DNA of 64,000 nucleotides. Source: Brumimicrobium sp041655765 (GTDB lineage: Bacteria > Bacteroidota > Bacteroidia > Flavobacteriales_D > Crocinitomicaceae). The DNA lies in contig JBBAEU010000004.1 in NCBI GenBank assembly GCA_041655765.1, positions 1 to 64,000 on the forward strand, given 5' to 3'. The position numbers and the translations under genes were made by a program. Below the pieces are notes generated by a model, which saw only the letters and a program-made list of their open reading frames with translations, was not told the DNA's origin and ran no database searches. Below, one piece after another: positions 43,603 through 51,577 of this stretch (the first letter of the stretch is position 1; the number at the start of each line of letters is the position of its first letter).

Positions 43603-44778
43603 TTAGTTTTTAGCATTTTGTCTCCTTTTCAATTCTTTTGAAATTAGGTTCAATTCTCTTCCAGTTTGTCCTGCTACTGACGTATTTTCTTCCGCACGTC
43701 TTAAAAGATAAGGCGTAACTTCTTTTACAGGACCATATGGAACATATTTTGCTACATTATATCCGTGATGAGCTAAATTGAATGAAATATGGTCTGACAT
43801 TCCTAATAATTGAGCAAAATAAATACGCGAATCATTTTTGTCGAGGTTGTATTTTTCAATCAAATCTACGAGCAGTTGAGAACTTTCCTCATTATGTGTA
43901 CCACAACAAATTGAAGTTATTTCAATCTCTTGAATCATGAGTTCAACTGCCGAGTTAAAAGCTGCGTCCGTTTCGGATTTATTGGGATAAATGGGAGAAG
44001 GATAGCCTTCTTTATGCGCTCTTTCTCGTTCAATCTCCATGTATGCACCCCGAACAAGTTTTGCTCCATAAAAATAACCGCCTTGCTTGGCATTTTCAAT
44101 ACTCTTTTTGAGATAAGACAACCTATCGTGTCGATACATTTGATAAGTATTGTAAATAATACATTTTTCTTTGTTGTATTTTGCCATCATAGACTCTACA
44201 ATTCTATCAATCGTGTCTTGTATCCAAGAATGTTCTGCGTCGATAAAGATAGGTACATTATGCGCATGTGCAAAGCTGCATATCTCATCAATTCTTGTTA
44301 TTGTTCTTGAAAATTCAGCTTTTTCAGCATCTGTGGGTACAGCTTTTGGGTCATTAAATACAGCCAATAAGTCAAATCTAGCAACTCCCGTAGGTTTAAA
44401 AACCCCAAAAGGTATCGCAAGATTATCTTTTGCCTTTATAATTGTTGCTTTTATTTCTTCCTTTGTGGTGTCAAAATCTTCTTCTTCATTTTGGCCTTCT
44501 ATCGAATAGTCAAGAATCGTACCGACTCCATATTTGAACAAAGCGTTAATTGTGCCATCACATTCATTCATAGATTCGCCACCTACAAATTGTTTAAAGA
44601 CAGTTCTTTTGATGATACCTGTAATTGGCAAACGCAATTTCAAAGCAATTGGAACGATTTTTTGACCAATTTTAACTAAACCTCTTTTCCCAACTAATTG
44701 AAAAAGTTTTTTTGCTCTTTTTAAATCTTTATCCGATTTATATTGAAAGGCAATCTCAGTATTGTTGAAAGAAATCAT
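43603..44778 (-). CDS. Proline dehydrogenase (PRODH)
   Basis: This flavoenzyme oxidises proline to pyrroline-5-carboxylate, the first step of proline breakdown. The 391-residue product starts at the ATG at 44778 (MISFNNTEIAFQYKS); a TTG three codons earlier is less likely. The TIM-barrel core holds the FAD- and proline-binding blocks KLVRGAYMEIERERA and the C-terminal YLLRRAEENTSVAGQ segment with its paired Arg residues. It is the stand-alone type, without the second aldehyde dehydrogenase domain of PutA. It is divergent from aroB. Confidence 0.92.
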   Translation of the reverse strand: MISFNNTEIAFQYKSDKDLKRAKKLFQLVGKRGLVKIGQKIVPIALKLRLPITGIIKRTVFKQFVGGESMNECDGTINALFKYGVGTILDYSIEGQNEEEDFDTTKEEIKATIIKAKDNLAIPFGVFKPTGVARFDLLAVFNDPKAVPTDAEKAEFSRTITRIDEICSFAHAHNVPIFIDAEHSWIQDTIDRIVESMMAKYNKEKCIIYNTYQMYRHDRLSYLKKSIENAKQGGYFYGAKLVRGAYMEIERERAHKEGYPSPIYPNKSETDAAFNSAVELMIQEIEITSICCGTHNEESSQLLVDLIEKYNLDKNDSRIYFAQLLGMSDHISFNLAHHGYNVAKYVPYGPVKEVTPYLLRRAEENTSVAGQTGRELNLISKELKRRQNAKN

Positions 44779-44892
44779 AATTTTCAATTATTTATAGTAA
44801 TTTCTTGCCAATGTTACGAATTTTTATTTTACGTTCGTAAATTGTAAAAAAGATATTGTGATCTTATGAGAAATATCACAAATTTATAAAAT

Positions 44893-45954
44893 ATGATTCA
44901 AAAAATTAATTCAGTTATAAGCAATGTTGAAGTAGGGGAACTACAAGATTCCACCTTAACCTCATTGTTGAGTAAAAAGTATCATCAGAACAAGAAAATT
45001 ATTTTGTTAGATAAAAATACAAAAGAATTTTGTTTGCCTGTTCTACTTCAATCAATACCAGAATTAATTAATGCCCATCAGATTGTTATTGAATCTGGAG
45101 AAGTAAACAAAAAAATTGAGACTTGTTCCAAAGTTTGGAAGCAATTGATTGATTTAAAAATCAATAGACATGATTTAATCATCAATCTTGGTGGCGGAGT
45201 AATTACAGATTTAGGCGGATTTATCGCTACGTTATACAAAAGAGGAATGGATTTTATCAATATCCCTACAACACTTTTGGGAATGGTTGATGCTTCTGTT
45301 GGAGGAAAAACAGGTGTGAACTTTGGCGAAAACAAAAATCAAATTGGTGTTTTTTCATTGCCTCAATTGACAGTTTGTGATATTCGATTTCTAAAAACAT
45401 TGCCCAAAAATCAATTGTTGTCAGGAAAGGCAGAGATACTGAAACATGGTTTAATTGACGATAAAGATTTTTTCCAATATTTTAAGGAAAACTTTAATAA
45501 AGGTATAAGTAAAGAAAATTTGTTCAAAGCGATTCAGATTAAAACCAATATCGTTGATAAAGATTTTAAAGAATCAGGCGACAGAAAAAAAATGAATTTT
45601 GGTCATACCGTAGGTCATGCCATAGAAGCTTATTTGATGACACAAAACAACCCTGTTGAACACGGCGTTTGCATTGCTTGGGGAATGCTTGTAGAATCTT
45701 ATTTGTCATCACTTATTTTAGGATTATCTGAGCAAGAATTTCAAGAGATCGAGTTGTTAGTTAAAGAGCAGTATCCTCGCTTAGAACTTTCGTCAAAAGA
45801 TTTCGATGCAATTATTAGGTTAATGCATAATGATAAAAAGAATCAAAGTGAAAAATTAAACTTCACGCTTTTATCGAGTATTGGTACATCTTCTGTTAAT
45901 TATAACTTAGAAGATGAGCTTGTCTATAAGGCGTTGAGTATATTTTGGGATTAA
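44893..45954 (+). CDS. aroB: 3-dehydroquinate synthase
   Basis: AroB converts DAHP to 3-dehydroquinate in the shikimate pathway, using NAD and a divalent metal. The 353-residue protein carries the NAD-binding and active-site blocks LGGGVITDLGGF, PTTLLGMVDASVGGKTGVN and GKAEILKHGL, then FGHTVGHAIEAY with the metal-binding histidines. It lies divergent from the proline dehydrogenase gene and alone, without other aro genes. Its stop shares the four bases TTAA with the convergent endonuclease gene. Confidence 0.95.
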   Translation: MIQKINSVISNVEVGELQDSTLTSLLSKKYHQNKKIILLDKNTKEFCLPVLLQSIPELINAHQIVIESGEVNKKIETCSKVWKQLIDLKINRHDLIINLGGGVITDLGGFIATLYKRGMDFINIPTTLLGMVDASVGGKTGVNFGENKNQIGVFSLPQLTVCDIRFLKTLPKNQLLSGKAEILKHGLIDDKDFFQYFKENFNKGISKENLFKAIQIKTNIVDKDFKESGDRKKMNFGHTVGHAIEAYLMTQNNPVEHGVCIAWGMLVESYLSSLILGLSEQEFQEIELLVKEQYPRLELSSKDFDAIIRLMHNDKKNQSEKLNFTLLSSIGTSSVNYNLEDELVYKALSIFWD

Positions 45955-47357
45955 TTCACAATTATTTTTTTTGATATAATGCCTAAACTTGTTGTAATTT
46001 CAATAACATAAGTTCCAGATTGTATCAACGAAACATCAATTGATGTAATTGATTGTGAAAAATCATCATTGGCTTGAATGACTCTTCCTGTAAAATCAAT
46101 AATTTTATAAGATTCTATGGTTGCCTTATCACTTTTAATAGAAAGAACTTCACTTGAAGGATTAGGAGAAACAGTCACAGATTTATCGAGTAATTCTTCT
46201 TTTACATTCAAAAAACAGCCTTCAGGTATGTACGTCATCGTATTGAAATCAATATAACAAGCATATTCAGGATGGTCAACAAAAGGATTCCTATTTCCTT
46301 GTAAAGTTTGAATGTAGTCGTTTCTAGCGCGTTCAACTGGACTTGGAGGGTCCTCAAAATGCCATTTTTTTAACAATGCTTCGTCTTGACCATAAGTAAT
46401 TGTGTAAGAAATATAGGATGGAATGCTCCAGTTTAAGCCATTTTCTCCGTTGTATCGTATAGACATGTACATTAAAGCACGAGCAGCATCTCCTTTTTGT
46501 TCGTCTCTCGGTTCGTACACAATTTTTCCTTTGGCATTTCTTCCTAGGATACCTTCGCCGTAGATTACAAGCGTATCACTCACAACGTCGCCAAAAGGAT
46601 AGTTGGAACGAATGGAATTGGCACTGTTTTGATGAAGTGGAAAGAGATTGTGATAATCTGAGTAATAGTTTGCCCCTGTACTATTGTCTGGGAACCAAGA
46701 ATGCGGAAAAGTATGTTCTCTTGAAAAACCGATAGTATTAAATTCAAAAGGTGGTGTATAAATATAGTTTATCCCTGTGTATAAGCAAGTTAAGACCTTT
46801 TGATTATTTAATGTATCCCTCTCATAAAAGTCTCGAACCATCTTTGTTTTATAGGTATTATAAGAATGTTGTGTATGAGGAGAAATAACGTTATGCAATG
46901 CAGTCATGAAATTAGCAGAGGCAATATTGACAGTAGCATAATAATTAGGTAGATACATACTGTCGGGAGTTAAAACACTTCCTGTTAATGGAGAACCAAC
47001 ATCATAGACTCTTGAAGTGCCATTGCCATTGTAGGCAAAAATCGAATAGTGAAATTCTGTGCTAGCAATGATATTTCTTGGAGAAAAACTAGTTGAAGAC
47101 GACGATTGAACAACTTTGGAGTTGCCAATAGGATCCCCTGCAGAATAAACTGTTCCATCTTCAGGTATGTCAACGGCATTGACATCAGCTAAGGAAAGTA
47201 CAAGATAACCATCTGCACTTGACCCTGTGAAACTTGCGTCAAAATTATAACTTTTAACGTTAGAAAATATTAAGTTTGTTGGGTTTTGACTGTATAAGTC
47301 AGAATTATTTATAAGGATATTTCCAAAACAAAAGAGAAGTATAAATTTTATTTTCAT
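45951..47357 (-). CDS. Endonuclease I family protein with T9SS type A sorting domain
   Basis: This secreted nuclease degrades extracellular DNA. The 468-residue protein has a signal peptide and an N-terminal beta domain (about 25-130). The endonuclease I domain (about 135-365) follows, with the key RREHxWPKSWF-type motif present as FSREHTFPHSWFPDNS and then YSDYHNLFPLHQNSAN, whose His/Asn bind the metal. The last 75 residues (SVTVSPNPSSEVLSI onward) are a type A T9SS sorting signal ending in IISKKIIVN. It is therefore probable cargo for the PorU/PorV machinery encoded at 0.4-5.6 kb. It converges on aroB. Confidence 0.9.
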   Translation of the reverse strand: MKIKFILLFCFGNILINNSDLYSQNPTNLIFSNVKSYNFDASFTGSSADGYLVLSLADVNAVDIPEDGTVYSAGDPIGNSKVVQSSSSTSFSPRNIIASTEFHYSIFAYNGNGTSRVYDVGSPLTGSVLTPDSMYLPNYYATVNIASANFMTALHNVISPHTQHSYNTYKTKMVRDFYERDTLNNQKVLTCLYTGINYIYTPPFEFNTIGFSREHTFPHSWFPDNSTGANYYSDYHNLFPLHQNSANSIRSNYPFGDVVSDTLVIYGEGILGRNAKGKIVYEPRDEQKGDAARALMYMSIRYNGENGLNWSIPSYISYTITYGQDEALLKKWHFEDPPSPVERARNDYIQTLQGNRNPFVDHPEYACYIDFNTMTYIPEGCFLNVKEELLDKSVTVSPNPSSEVLSIKSDKATIESYKIIDFTGRVIQANDDFSQSITSIDVSLIQSGTYVIEITTSLGIISKKIIVN

Positions 47358-47455
47358 TTAATTTAATTATTAATGCGAAATTACATATTTAAACCCTAAT
47401 ATGATAAAAAATGTTATGATTTATAGGAATCATTGTTTGTCTCGTTGAATTATAT

Positions 47456-47470
47456 TATTTTCGTGAACAA
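47456..47470 (+). promoter_or_regulatory. Probable promoter segment shared with porU upstream region
   Basis: TATTTTCGTGAACAA is identical to bases 318-332 upstream of porU. TATTTTCG resembles the -7 element with C for T. It lies 39 bases before the ATG at 47509. Confidence 0.4.
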
Positions 47471-47508
47471 ATAATCATTTGCAATTGTATTTAAAGAGTT
47501 TACAAATA

Positions 47509-48144
47509 ATGAAAAATATATTTTTTTCTTTTAACTTGCTTTTTATAAGTTTTATAGGAATAGCACAATCTTACAATCATTCAGAAATTGGAATTGAAAT
47601 TCAAGCAGCATCATTTTCTACGCATGGGGGAACGGTAGGTGGAGCAGTAAAGTATGCCTATGTTTTAGGAGATGATTTTGCTTTTGGACCGAGTGTAAGA
47701 ATGCAGTATATCTGGAGTAAAAATACATATACAGGTTTTAAAGGAAATCGCTTTGTGTGGGGCGGAGGAGCTTTTGCACATTATCGATTCCTAGAATGGT
47801 TTTTTATAGGTGCCGAAGCAGAATATCTTAAAAACCCTTATTATTTTTACACAACCTCTTACGAAGAAAAACCTTGGAAAATGACAGCTTTTGTAGGCGG
47901 TGGAATTTCAAAAGCATGGGGTAGATTTCGTTTAAATGCTGCGATTTATTATGATTTGGTAGATGGGTTAAGACCAATAAATACACCATCTCAATCACCA
48001 CTTCGAGGTGATTATTTCCTGAAAATTTCTAATCCACAAAACCCTAATTACGGCAAAATGATTCCTTTAATTTATAGACTTGCTTTTTTTATTAATCTAA
48101 GCGACCCTAATAAAAGTAGTAAAGTAAGCGATTTTGATTATTAA
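47509..48144 (+). CDS. Outer-membrane beta-barrel protein of unknown function
   Basis: I do not know a specific family for this 211-residue protein. The ATG at 47509 starts a signal peptide (MKNIFFSFNLLFISFIGIAQ); an upstream in-frame TTG at 47479 is discarded. The mature part is made of amphipathic strands with frequent Tyr, Trp and Gly, such as FAHYRFLEWFFIGAEAEYL and GRFRLNAAIYYDL, as in small eight- to ten-strand outer-membrane barrels. The last base of its stop codon is the first base of the next ATG, so it is translationally coupled to the DUF5522 gene. A role in the envelope is likely. Confidence 0.75.
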   Translation: MKNIFFSFNLLFISFIGIAQSYNHSEIGIEIQAASFSTHGGTVGGAVKYAYVLGDDFAFGPSVRMQYIWSKNTYTGFKGNRFVWGGGAFAHYRFLEWFFIGAEAEYLKNPYYFYTTSYEEKPWKMTAFVGGGISKAWGRFRLNAAIYYDLVDGLRPINTPSQSPLRGDYFLKISNPQNPNYGKMIPLIYRLAFFINLSDPNKSSKVSDFDY

Positions 48145-48323
48145 TGTATAAGAAAAGAATTGAATTTATTGAAGGGGACTTCTATAAAACAAAAGAAGGA
48201 TACATCGTCCTCACTGAACAATTCCTTTTAAGAAGAGGATATTGTTGTAAAAGTGGTTGCAGACATTGTCCGTACGGGTATGACCCAAAAACTGATCAGA
48301 TAAAAAAGTCTAAGAAAAAATAA
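48144..48323 (+). CDS. Small cysteine-rich DUF5522 family protein
   Basis: This 59-residue protein is too short for many gene finders. It begins MYKKRIEFIEGDFYKTKEG and contains the pattern RGYCCKSGCRHCPYGYDP, with four Cys and a His arranged like a small metal-binding knuckle; this is the DUF5522 signature. The tail is lysine-rich. Its ATG overlaps the stop of the preceding outer-membrane protein gene by one base. A zinc- or nucleic-acid-binding role is a guess from the fold pattern. Confidence 0.75.
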   Translation: MYKKRIEFIEGDFYKTKEGYIVLTEQFLLRRGYCCKSGCRHCPYGYDPKTDQIKKSKKK

Positions 48324-48338
48324 AAAAGATTATTTTAG

Positions 48339-48992
48339 TTATTTACCCTTATTGTAATCTGCTAAAAACTGCTTCAATCCAATATCTGTTAAAGGATGTT
48401 GAGCAAGTTGTAGAATAGATTTTAAAGGTGAAGTAACTACATCTGCCCCAATTTCAGCACATTCAATAATATGCATTGGATGTCGTATAGATGCCGCTAA
48501 AATCTCTGTTTTAAATCCATAGTTATCATAAATACTCCTTATTTGAGCAATTAGAGCCAAACCATCGGCAGAAATATCATCCAATCTTCCTAAAAATGGA
48601 GAAACATAAGTCGCACCTGCTTTCGCTGCAAGTAAAGCCTGCCCCGCAGAAAATACAAGCGTACAGTTTGTTTTTATCTTCCTTTCAGATAGCCATTTTA
48701 TTGCTCTAATGCCTTCTGTTGTCATGGGGATTTTGACAACAATACTGTTGTGCAGATCAGAAAGCTCTTGCCCTTCCTTAATCATTCCTTCGAAATCTGT
48801 AGAAATTACCTCAGCACTGACGTGTCCATTGACAATTTTACATATATCTACATAATGCTTTTTAATTTTGTCATGACCAGTAATATTTTCTTTTGCCATT
48901 AATGAAGGATTGGTTGTTACGCCATCGAGTATTCCTAGATTATTTGCTTCATTAATGTCATCGATGTTTGCTGTATCTATAAAAAATTTCAT
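48339..48992 (-). CDS. fsa: Transaldolase-like fructose-6-phosphate aldolase
   Basis: This 217-residue enzyme belongs to the small TalC/FSA subgroup of transaldolases. It forms a Schiff base through Lys87 in IVVKIPMT; the N-terminus MKFFIDTANIDDINEAN and the DGVTTNPSLMAKE block are diagnostic. These enzymes act either as transaldolase (sedoheptulose-7-phosphate and glyceraldehyde-3-phosphate) or as fructose-6-phosphate aldolase; the sequence alone does not tell which. In Bacteroidota it commonly serves as the pentose-phosphate transaldolase. It converges on the DUF5522 gene with 15 bases between stops. Confidence 0.9.
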   Translation of the reverse strand: MKFFIDTANIDDINEANNLGILDGVTTNPSLMAKENITGHDKIKKHYVDICKIVNGHVSAEVISTDFEGMIKEGQELSDLHNSIVVKIPMTTEGIRAIKWLSERKIKTNCTLVFSAGQALLAAKAGATYVSPFLGRLDDISADGLALIAQIRSIYDNYGFKTEILAASIRHPMHIIECAEIGADVVTSPLKSILQLAQHPLTDIGLKQFLADYNKGK

Positions 48993-49076
48993 GTTTATTA
49001 TTTTTTTATAAATATAATAAATTGTTTTTTATTAATACTAGGGTAGCGTATGTGAAAAATAATATTCTAAAAAAAA

Positions 49077-49108
49077 TTGATAATATTAATTAAAAATATA
49101 TATATTTG
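49077..49108 (+). promoter_or_regulatory. Promoter for the tiny lipoprotein gene at 49152
   Basis: TTG (49077-49079), a 21-base spacer and TATATTTG (49101-49108) match the Bacteroidota consensus, 43 bases before the start codon. Confidence 0.6.
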
Positions 49109-49151
49109 ACGTAATTAAATATTTATTAACAATTTAAAACTATTTTTAATT

Positions 49152-49337
49152 ATGAAAAAAGTAATGTTATTGGTAGTTCTTTTCGGAGGATTAGCGTTGG
49201 TTTCTTGTAAAAAAGAATACACTTGCACTTTTGCAAATGGGGCAACAACTACAATGAATGATAAAGATCATTCTCAAGCTGAAATTGATGCTCTTAAGGC
49301 ATCTTGTGATCTTTTAGATGGTACATGGAGCGAGTAA
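49152..49337 (+). CDS. Tiny Cys-containing lipoprotein
   Basis: This 61-residue protein begins MKKVMLLVVLFGGLALVSC, a lipoprotein signal with lipobox LVSC, followed by KKEYTCTFANGATTTMND and a short acidic helix with one more Cys. The mature part is about 43 residues with Cys residues at two further sites, which could form a disulfide. A clear promoter and a strong terminator frame it as its own transcription unit. A similar small lipoprotein with the same SCKK start lies at 55632-55838. No function is known to me. Confidence 0.75.
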   Translation: MKKVMLLVVLFGGLALVSCKKEYTCTFANGATTTMNDKDHSQAEIDALKASCDLLDGTWSE

Positions 49338-49363
49338 TCCCATTAAAAACTACTTAATTTTAA

Positions 49364-49395
49364 GGAGACTGTCAAATTAAGACGGTCTTTTTTTT
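49364..49395 (+). terminator. Terminator after the tiny lipoprotein gene
   Basis: AGACTGTC (49366-49373) pairs with GACGGTCT (49381-49388) through eight pairs including one G-T, with loop AAATTAA, then a run of T. It ends the lipoprotein gene. Confidence 0.85.
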
Positions 49396-49749
49396 GCTAA
49401 AATTGTTAAGAATTAATAGGTGTAAACTTCTTACCGCTCAGTAATTCTTTTATTTGTTTGTTGTAGCTCACATTTGAAAGTGTAAATAGAACTCCTTATA
49501 TGTCCTGGTCAAATAAAGTTGAAACTCCAGAAGCCCTTCACCTTTTGTGTTTAACGACTTCCTTCTATTAAAAATAATTCTTGCTTTCATTGGTATCACA
49601 TTTTGGTATCACATTGGTATCACATTTTCAATTAACCAAATGAAACCATGAAAAACCAAAATTACCTAACCAAAGCAAAGAACGCCTACTGTGCGTAGGG
49701 TTTGGACACTTACCGCAACTTGTGGTAAGTTGCGGTAAAGTCCTTGTAG
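49396..49749. other. Gene-free, repeat- and hairpin-rich gap beside tRNA-Arg
   Basis: These roughly 350 bases hold no convincing gene. They contain three copies of TTGGTATCACATT (49590-49626), a small CCTAC/GTAGG hairpin (49685-49699) and a strong hairpin (49704-49743) made of TTACCGCAACTT, a GTGGT loop and AAGTTGCGGTAA, with an outer GGAC/GTCC pair. A 16-codon open frame starting MKNQNYLTKAKNAY at about 49651 ends in TAG. The position next to a tRNA gene suggests a relic of an integration event or of a lost gene. Confidence 0.55.
49704..49743. other. Long perfect-stem hairpin next to tRNA-Arg
   Basis: TTACCGCAACTT (49710-49721) and AAGTTGCGGTAA (49727-49738) are perfect 12-base complementary arms around a GTGGT loop; GGAC and GTCC add four outer pairs beyond a small internal loop. 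No T run follows on either strand, so it is not a standard terminator. On the minus strand it lies just after the tRNA 3' end. Confidence 0.7.
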
Positions 49750-49823
49750 TGACCCCGTCAGGATTCTAACCTGAAACCTCTACAGCCGTAATGTAGTGCT
49801 CTATACAGTTGAGCTACGGAGCC
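49750..49823 (-). tRNA. tRNA-Arg(ACG)
   Basis: The 74-base cloverleaf is complete: acceptor stem GGCTCCG/CGGGGTC with two G-U pairs, D-arm GCTC/GAGC, anticodon stem CTACA/TGTAG around loop TTACGGC with anticodon ACG, five-base variable loop, T-arm TCAGG/CCTGA, discriminator A. The CCA end is not encoded. Two usually fixed bases differ: position 19 is U rather than G and position 56 is A rather than C, a compensating pair in the D-T loop contact. A15 and U48 also match each other. The anticodon ACG, normally edited to ICG, reads CGU, CGC and CGA. Confidence 0.95.
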
Positions 49824-49918
49824 ATTTGTTTACCCGATTTTATTTGGGCGATTGCAAAAATAAGTAATTATTTATTAATATCAAGCTACAAGCAGAAAAT
49901 AGTTGTAATTATTCTCTT

Positions 49919-50194
49919 TTATTGTACTTCAGCGGTAATTCCTTTATCGTGTAAAGACGTACACATTTCGGCAAGTTTGTCGTATTCACCTGTTTTAACC
50001 TGACATTTTCCAGTATAATGAATCAACATTGTGCATTGTTCCGCTTGAATTGGATTGTGTTTACACACTTTGATTAATGACTCAATTACATGATCAAACG
50101 TGTTTATATCATCATTAAAAACGACCAAACTACGCTCTTCCACCACCTGTTCTAATACTTCATCTTCAAATAACGTTTCAGTATTCATTGTCAT
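49919..50194 (-). CDS. clpS: ATP-dependent Clp protease adaptor ClpS
   Basis: ClpS delivers N-degron proteins to the ClpAP/ClpCP protease. The 91-residue protein shows the family core: VVFNDDINTFDHVIESLIKVC, where the DD-N pair contacts the N-terminal residue of the substrate, and CTMLIHYTGKCQV, whose Met and His line the binding pocket. The length is normal. It has its own promoter at 50213-50241 and is not next to clpA or clpC here. It lies on the same strand as, and 95 bases before, the tRNA-Arg gene. Confidence 0.93.
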   Translation of the reverse strand: MTMNTETLFEDEVLEQVVEERSLVVFNDDINTFDHVIESLIKVCKHNPIQAEQCTMLIHYTGKCQVKTGEYDKLAEMCTSLHDKGITAEVQ

Positions 50195-50212
50195 TTCTTT
50201 GTATTTCTACTG

Positions 50213-50241
50213 CAAAGATAGGACATTTAGTTGGATTCAAA
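50213..50241 (-). promoter_or_regulatory. Promoter for clpS
   Basis: On the minus strand TTTG (50238-50241), a 17-base spacer and TATCTTTG (50213-50220) match the consensus closely, 19 bases before the clpS start codon. Confidence 0.65.
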
Positions 50242-50256
50242 AAATAAAATATATAT

Positions 50257-51570
50257 TTATAAAAGTTTGTCTATCCGTAAAAATACATCCCAGTATTTTT
50301 CTTTTGTCATTTCCTCCCAATGAATATCGTTATATCGATACTGAAAGGTTTGGATTTGACAGATAACAATTAAAATTATAGATAAAGTGTAAAAGATGCT
50401 TCGTAGCCAGGCTTTTTTTACTCCTTCCAACACCATTGCAAATAGTATCATAAAAAATGGTATAAACTCAATGTAAACCCTTGAGGAAAAACTGCCTCCA
50501 TACCACCAATTCCACCACGAAGAAAGTATGTAAGTGACAATGATAAAAAATCCAATCCAACTCCAAAATTGGAACTTTGATTTCTTGTATAAAGAGTATG
50601 AACCAAATAAAGAGATAAATAGGAGGGGTGTATATAAAAATAGTCCTTTCTTATAACTAAAAAGTATATCGAAAAAATGTGGCTCTAAAAAGTTGAATCC
50701 TTCTTCCCCGTATGAATACACAATAAAACTTCCTGTTGAAATTTTATAAATTATGAATTGAATTGAAACGATTAAAGTAGCTAAAAAAACACCCAATAAT
50801 GTATGTTTCCAATATGTTGTAAGTGTTTTGGCCCCTTTCTTTAATGCCTGGTAATTGCCAGCTAAAAGTGGGAGAGAAAGAACAATCATTATGTTTAATG
50901 GTCGAATTAAGATAATAACACCTAAAATTAATGCCAGAATAACAATGTATTTTGCTTTGAAATGTTTGAAATACTGTAGGCAAAAATATATAAACATGGA
51001 GAAGAATGCAAAAGAGAAGACGTGCGACATGCCTCCTTCTACGACAGTATAATAAAAAAGATGTGTTCCAAAAACTGTCGCAATTAGCGTAAAGGCCCGA
51101 ACGGAGTCCTTTTCTACAAATTGTTTTAAAATCTTGTTGAGAAAAATTAATCCGATAAACAAGTAGAATAATGCAGCAATGTTAATGGAGATAGCATAAA
51201 GTTTAGAATATCCATCAATTTCGTATCCAAAGGCATGACTTAATCCGTGCGCAGTGAGAAAGAAAGGCAACTGACAAAGTGCAGTTCCTGCGTAATACTT
51301 ATTTATAATAGCTCCTTCATAACCACGATAATCATAATATAAATGTTCATTATAATATTTTTCCTTCTCTATTTCATCGAAAAATCCAAAATTCAAATCG
51401 TTGTAAATAAATATAGCTGGAAGATAAGCATAATAGCCTTTTGCATCACTTTTTGCAATGGTTTTCCACCGATCACTTCCCCAATTCAGATTAGATGAGA
51501 CAAGAATCAACACCAATAAAATGAATGCGATTGCTTTTTGAGATATGTTCTTTGAAAAATAACTATTCAT
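50257..51570 (-). CDS. Multi-pass membrane protein, GT-C glycosyltransferase-like
   Basis: This 437-residue inner-membrane protein has about ten predicted helices. A long first extracytoplasmic loop carries SDAKGYYAYLPA, an acidic-aromatic motif placed as in GT-C polyprenol-linked glycosyltransferases, and a large late loop holds YGEEGFNFLEP. No firm family name comes to mind. It is the last gene of a probable operon with ribD (7 bases upstream), itself 36 bases after the ABC permease gene. Transfer of a sugar from a lipid carrier to an envelope acceptor would fit, but this is inference from topology. Confidence 0.7.
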   Translation of the reverse strand: MNSYFSKNISQKAIAFILLVLILVSSNLNWGSDRWKTIAKSDAKGYYAYLPAIFIYNDLNFGFFDEIEKEKYYNEHLYYDYRGYEGAIINKYYAGTALCQLPFFLTAHGLSHAFGYEIDGYSKLYAISINIAALFYLFIGLIFLNKILKQFVEKDSVRAFTLIATVFGTHLFYYTVVEGGMSHVFSFAFFSMFIYFCLQYFKHFKAKYIVILALILGVIILIRPLNIMIVLSLPLLAGNYQALKKGAKTLTTYWKHTLLGVFLATLIVSIQFIIYKISTGSFIVYSYGEEGFNFLEPHFFDILFSYKKGLFLYTPLLFISLFGSYSLYKKSKFQFWSWIGFFIIVTYILSSWWNWWYGGSFSSRVYIEFIPFFMILFAMVLEGVKKAWLRSIFYTLSIILIVICQIQTFQYRYNDIHWEEMTKEKYWDVFLRIDKLL

Positions 51571-51577
51571 CGTTTTA

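Noticed and set aside
49590..49626. Three copies of TTGGTATCACATT as a possible CRISPR array
   Set aside because: The units are only 13 bases with no spacers and irregular period, and no cas gene is present.
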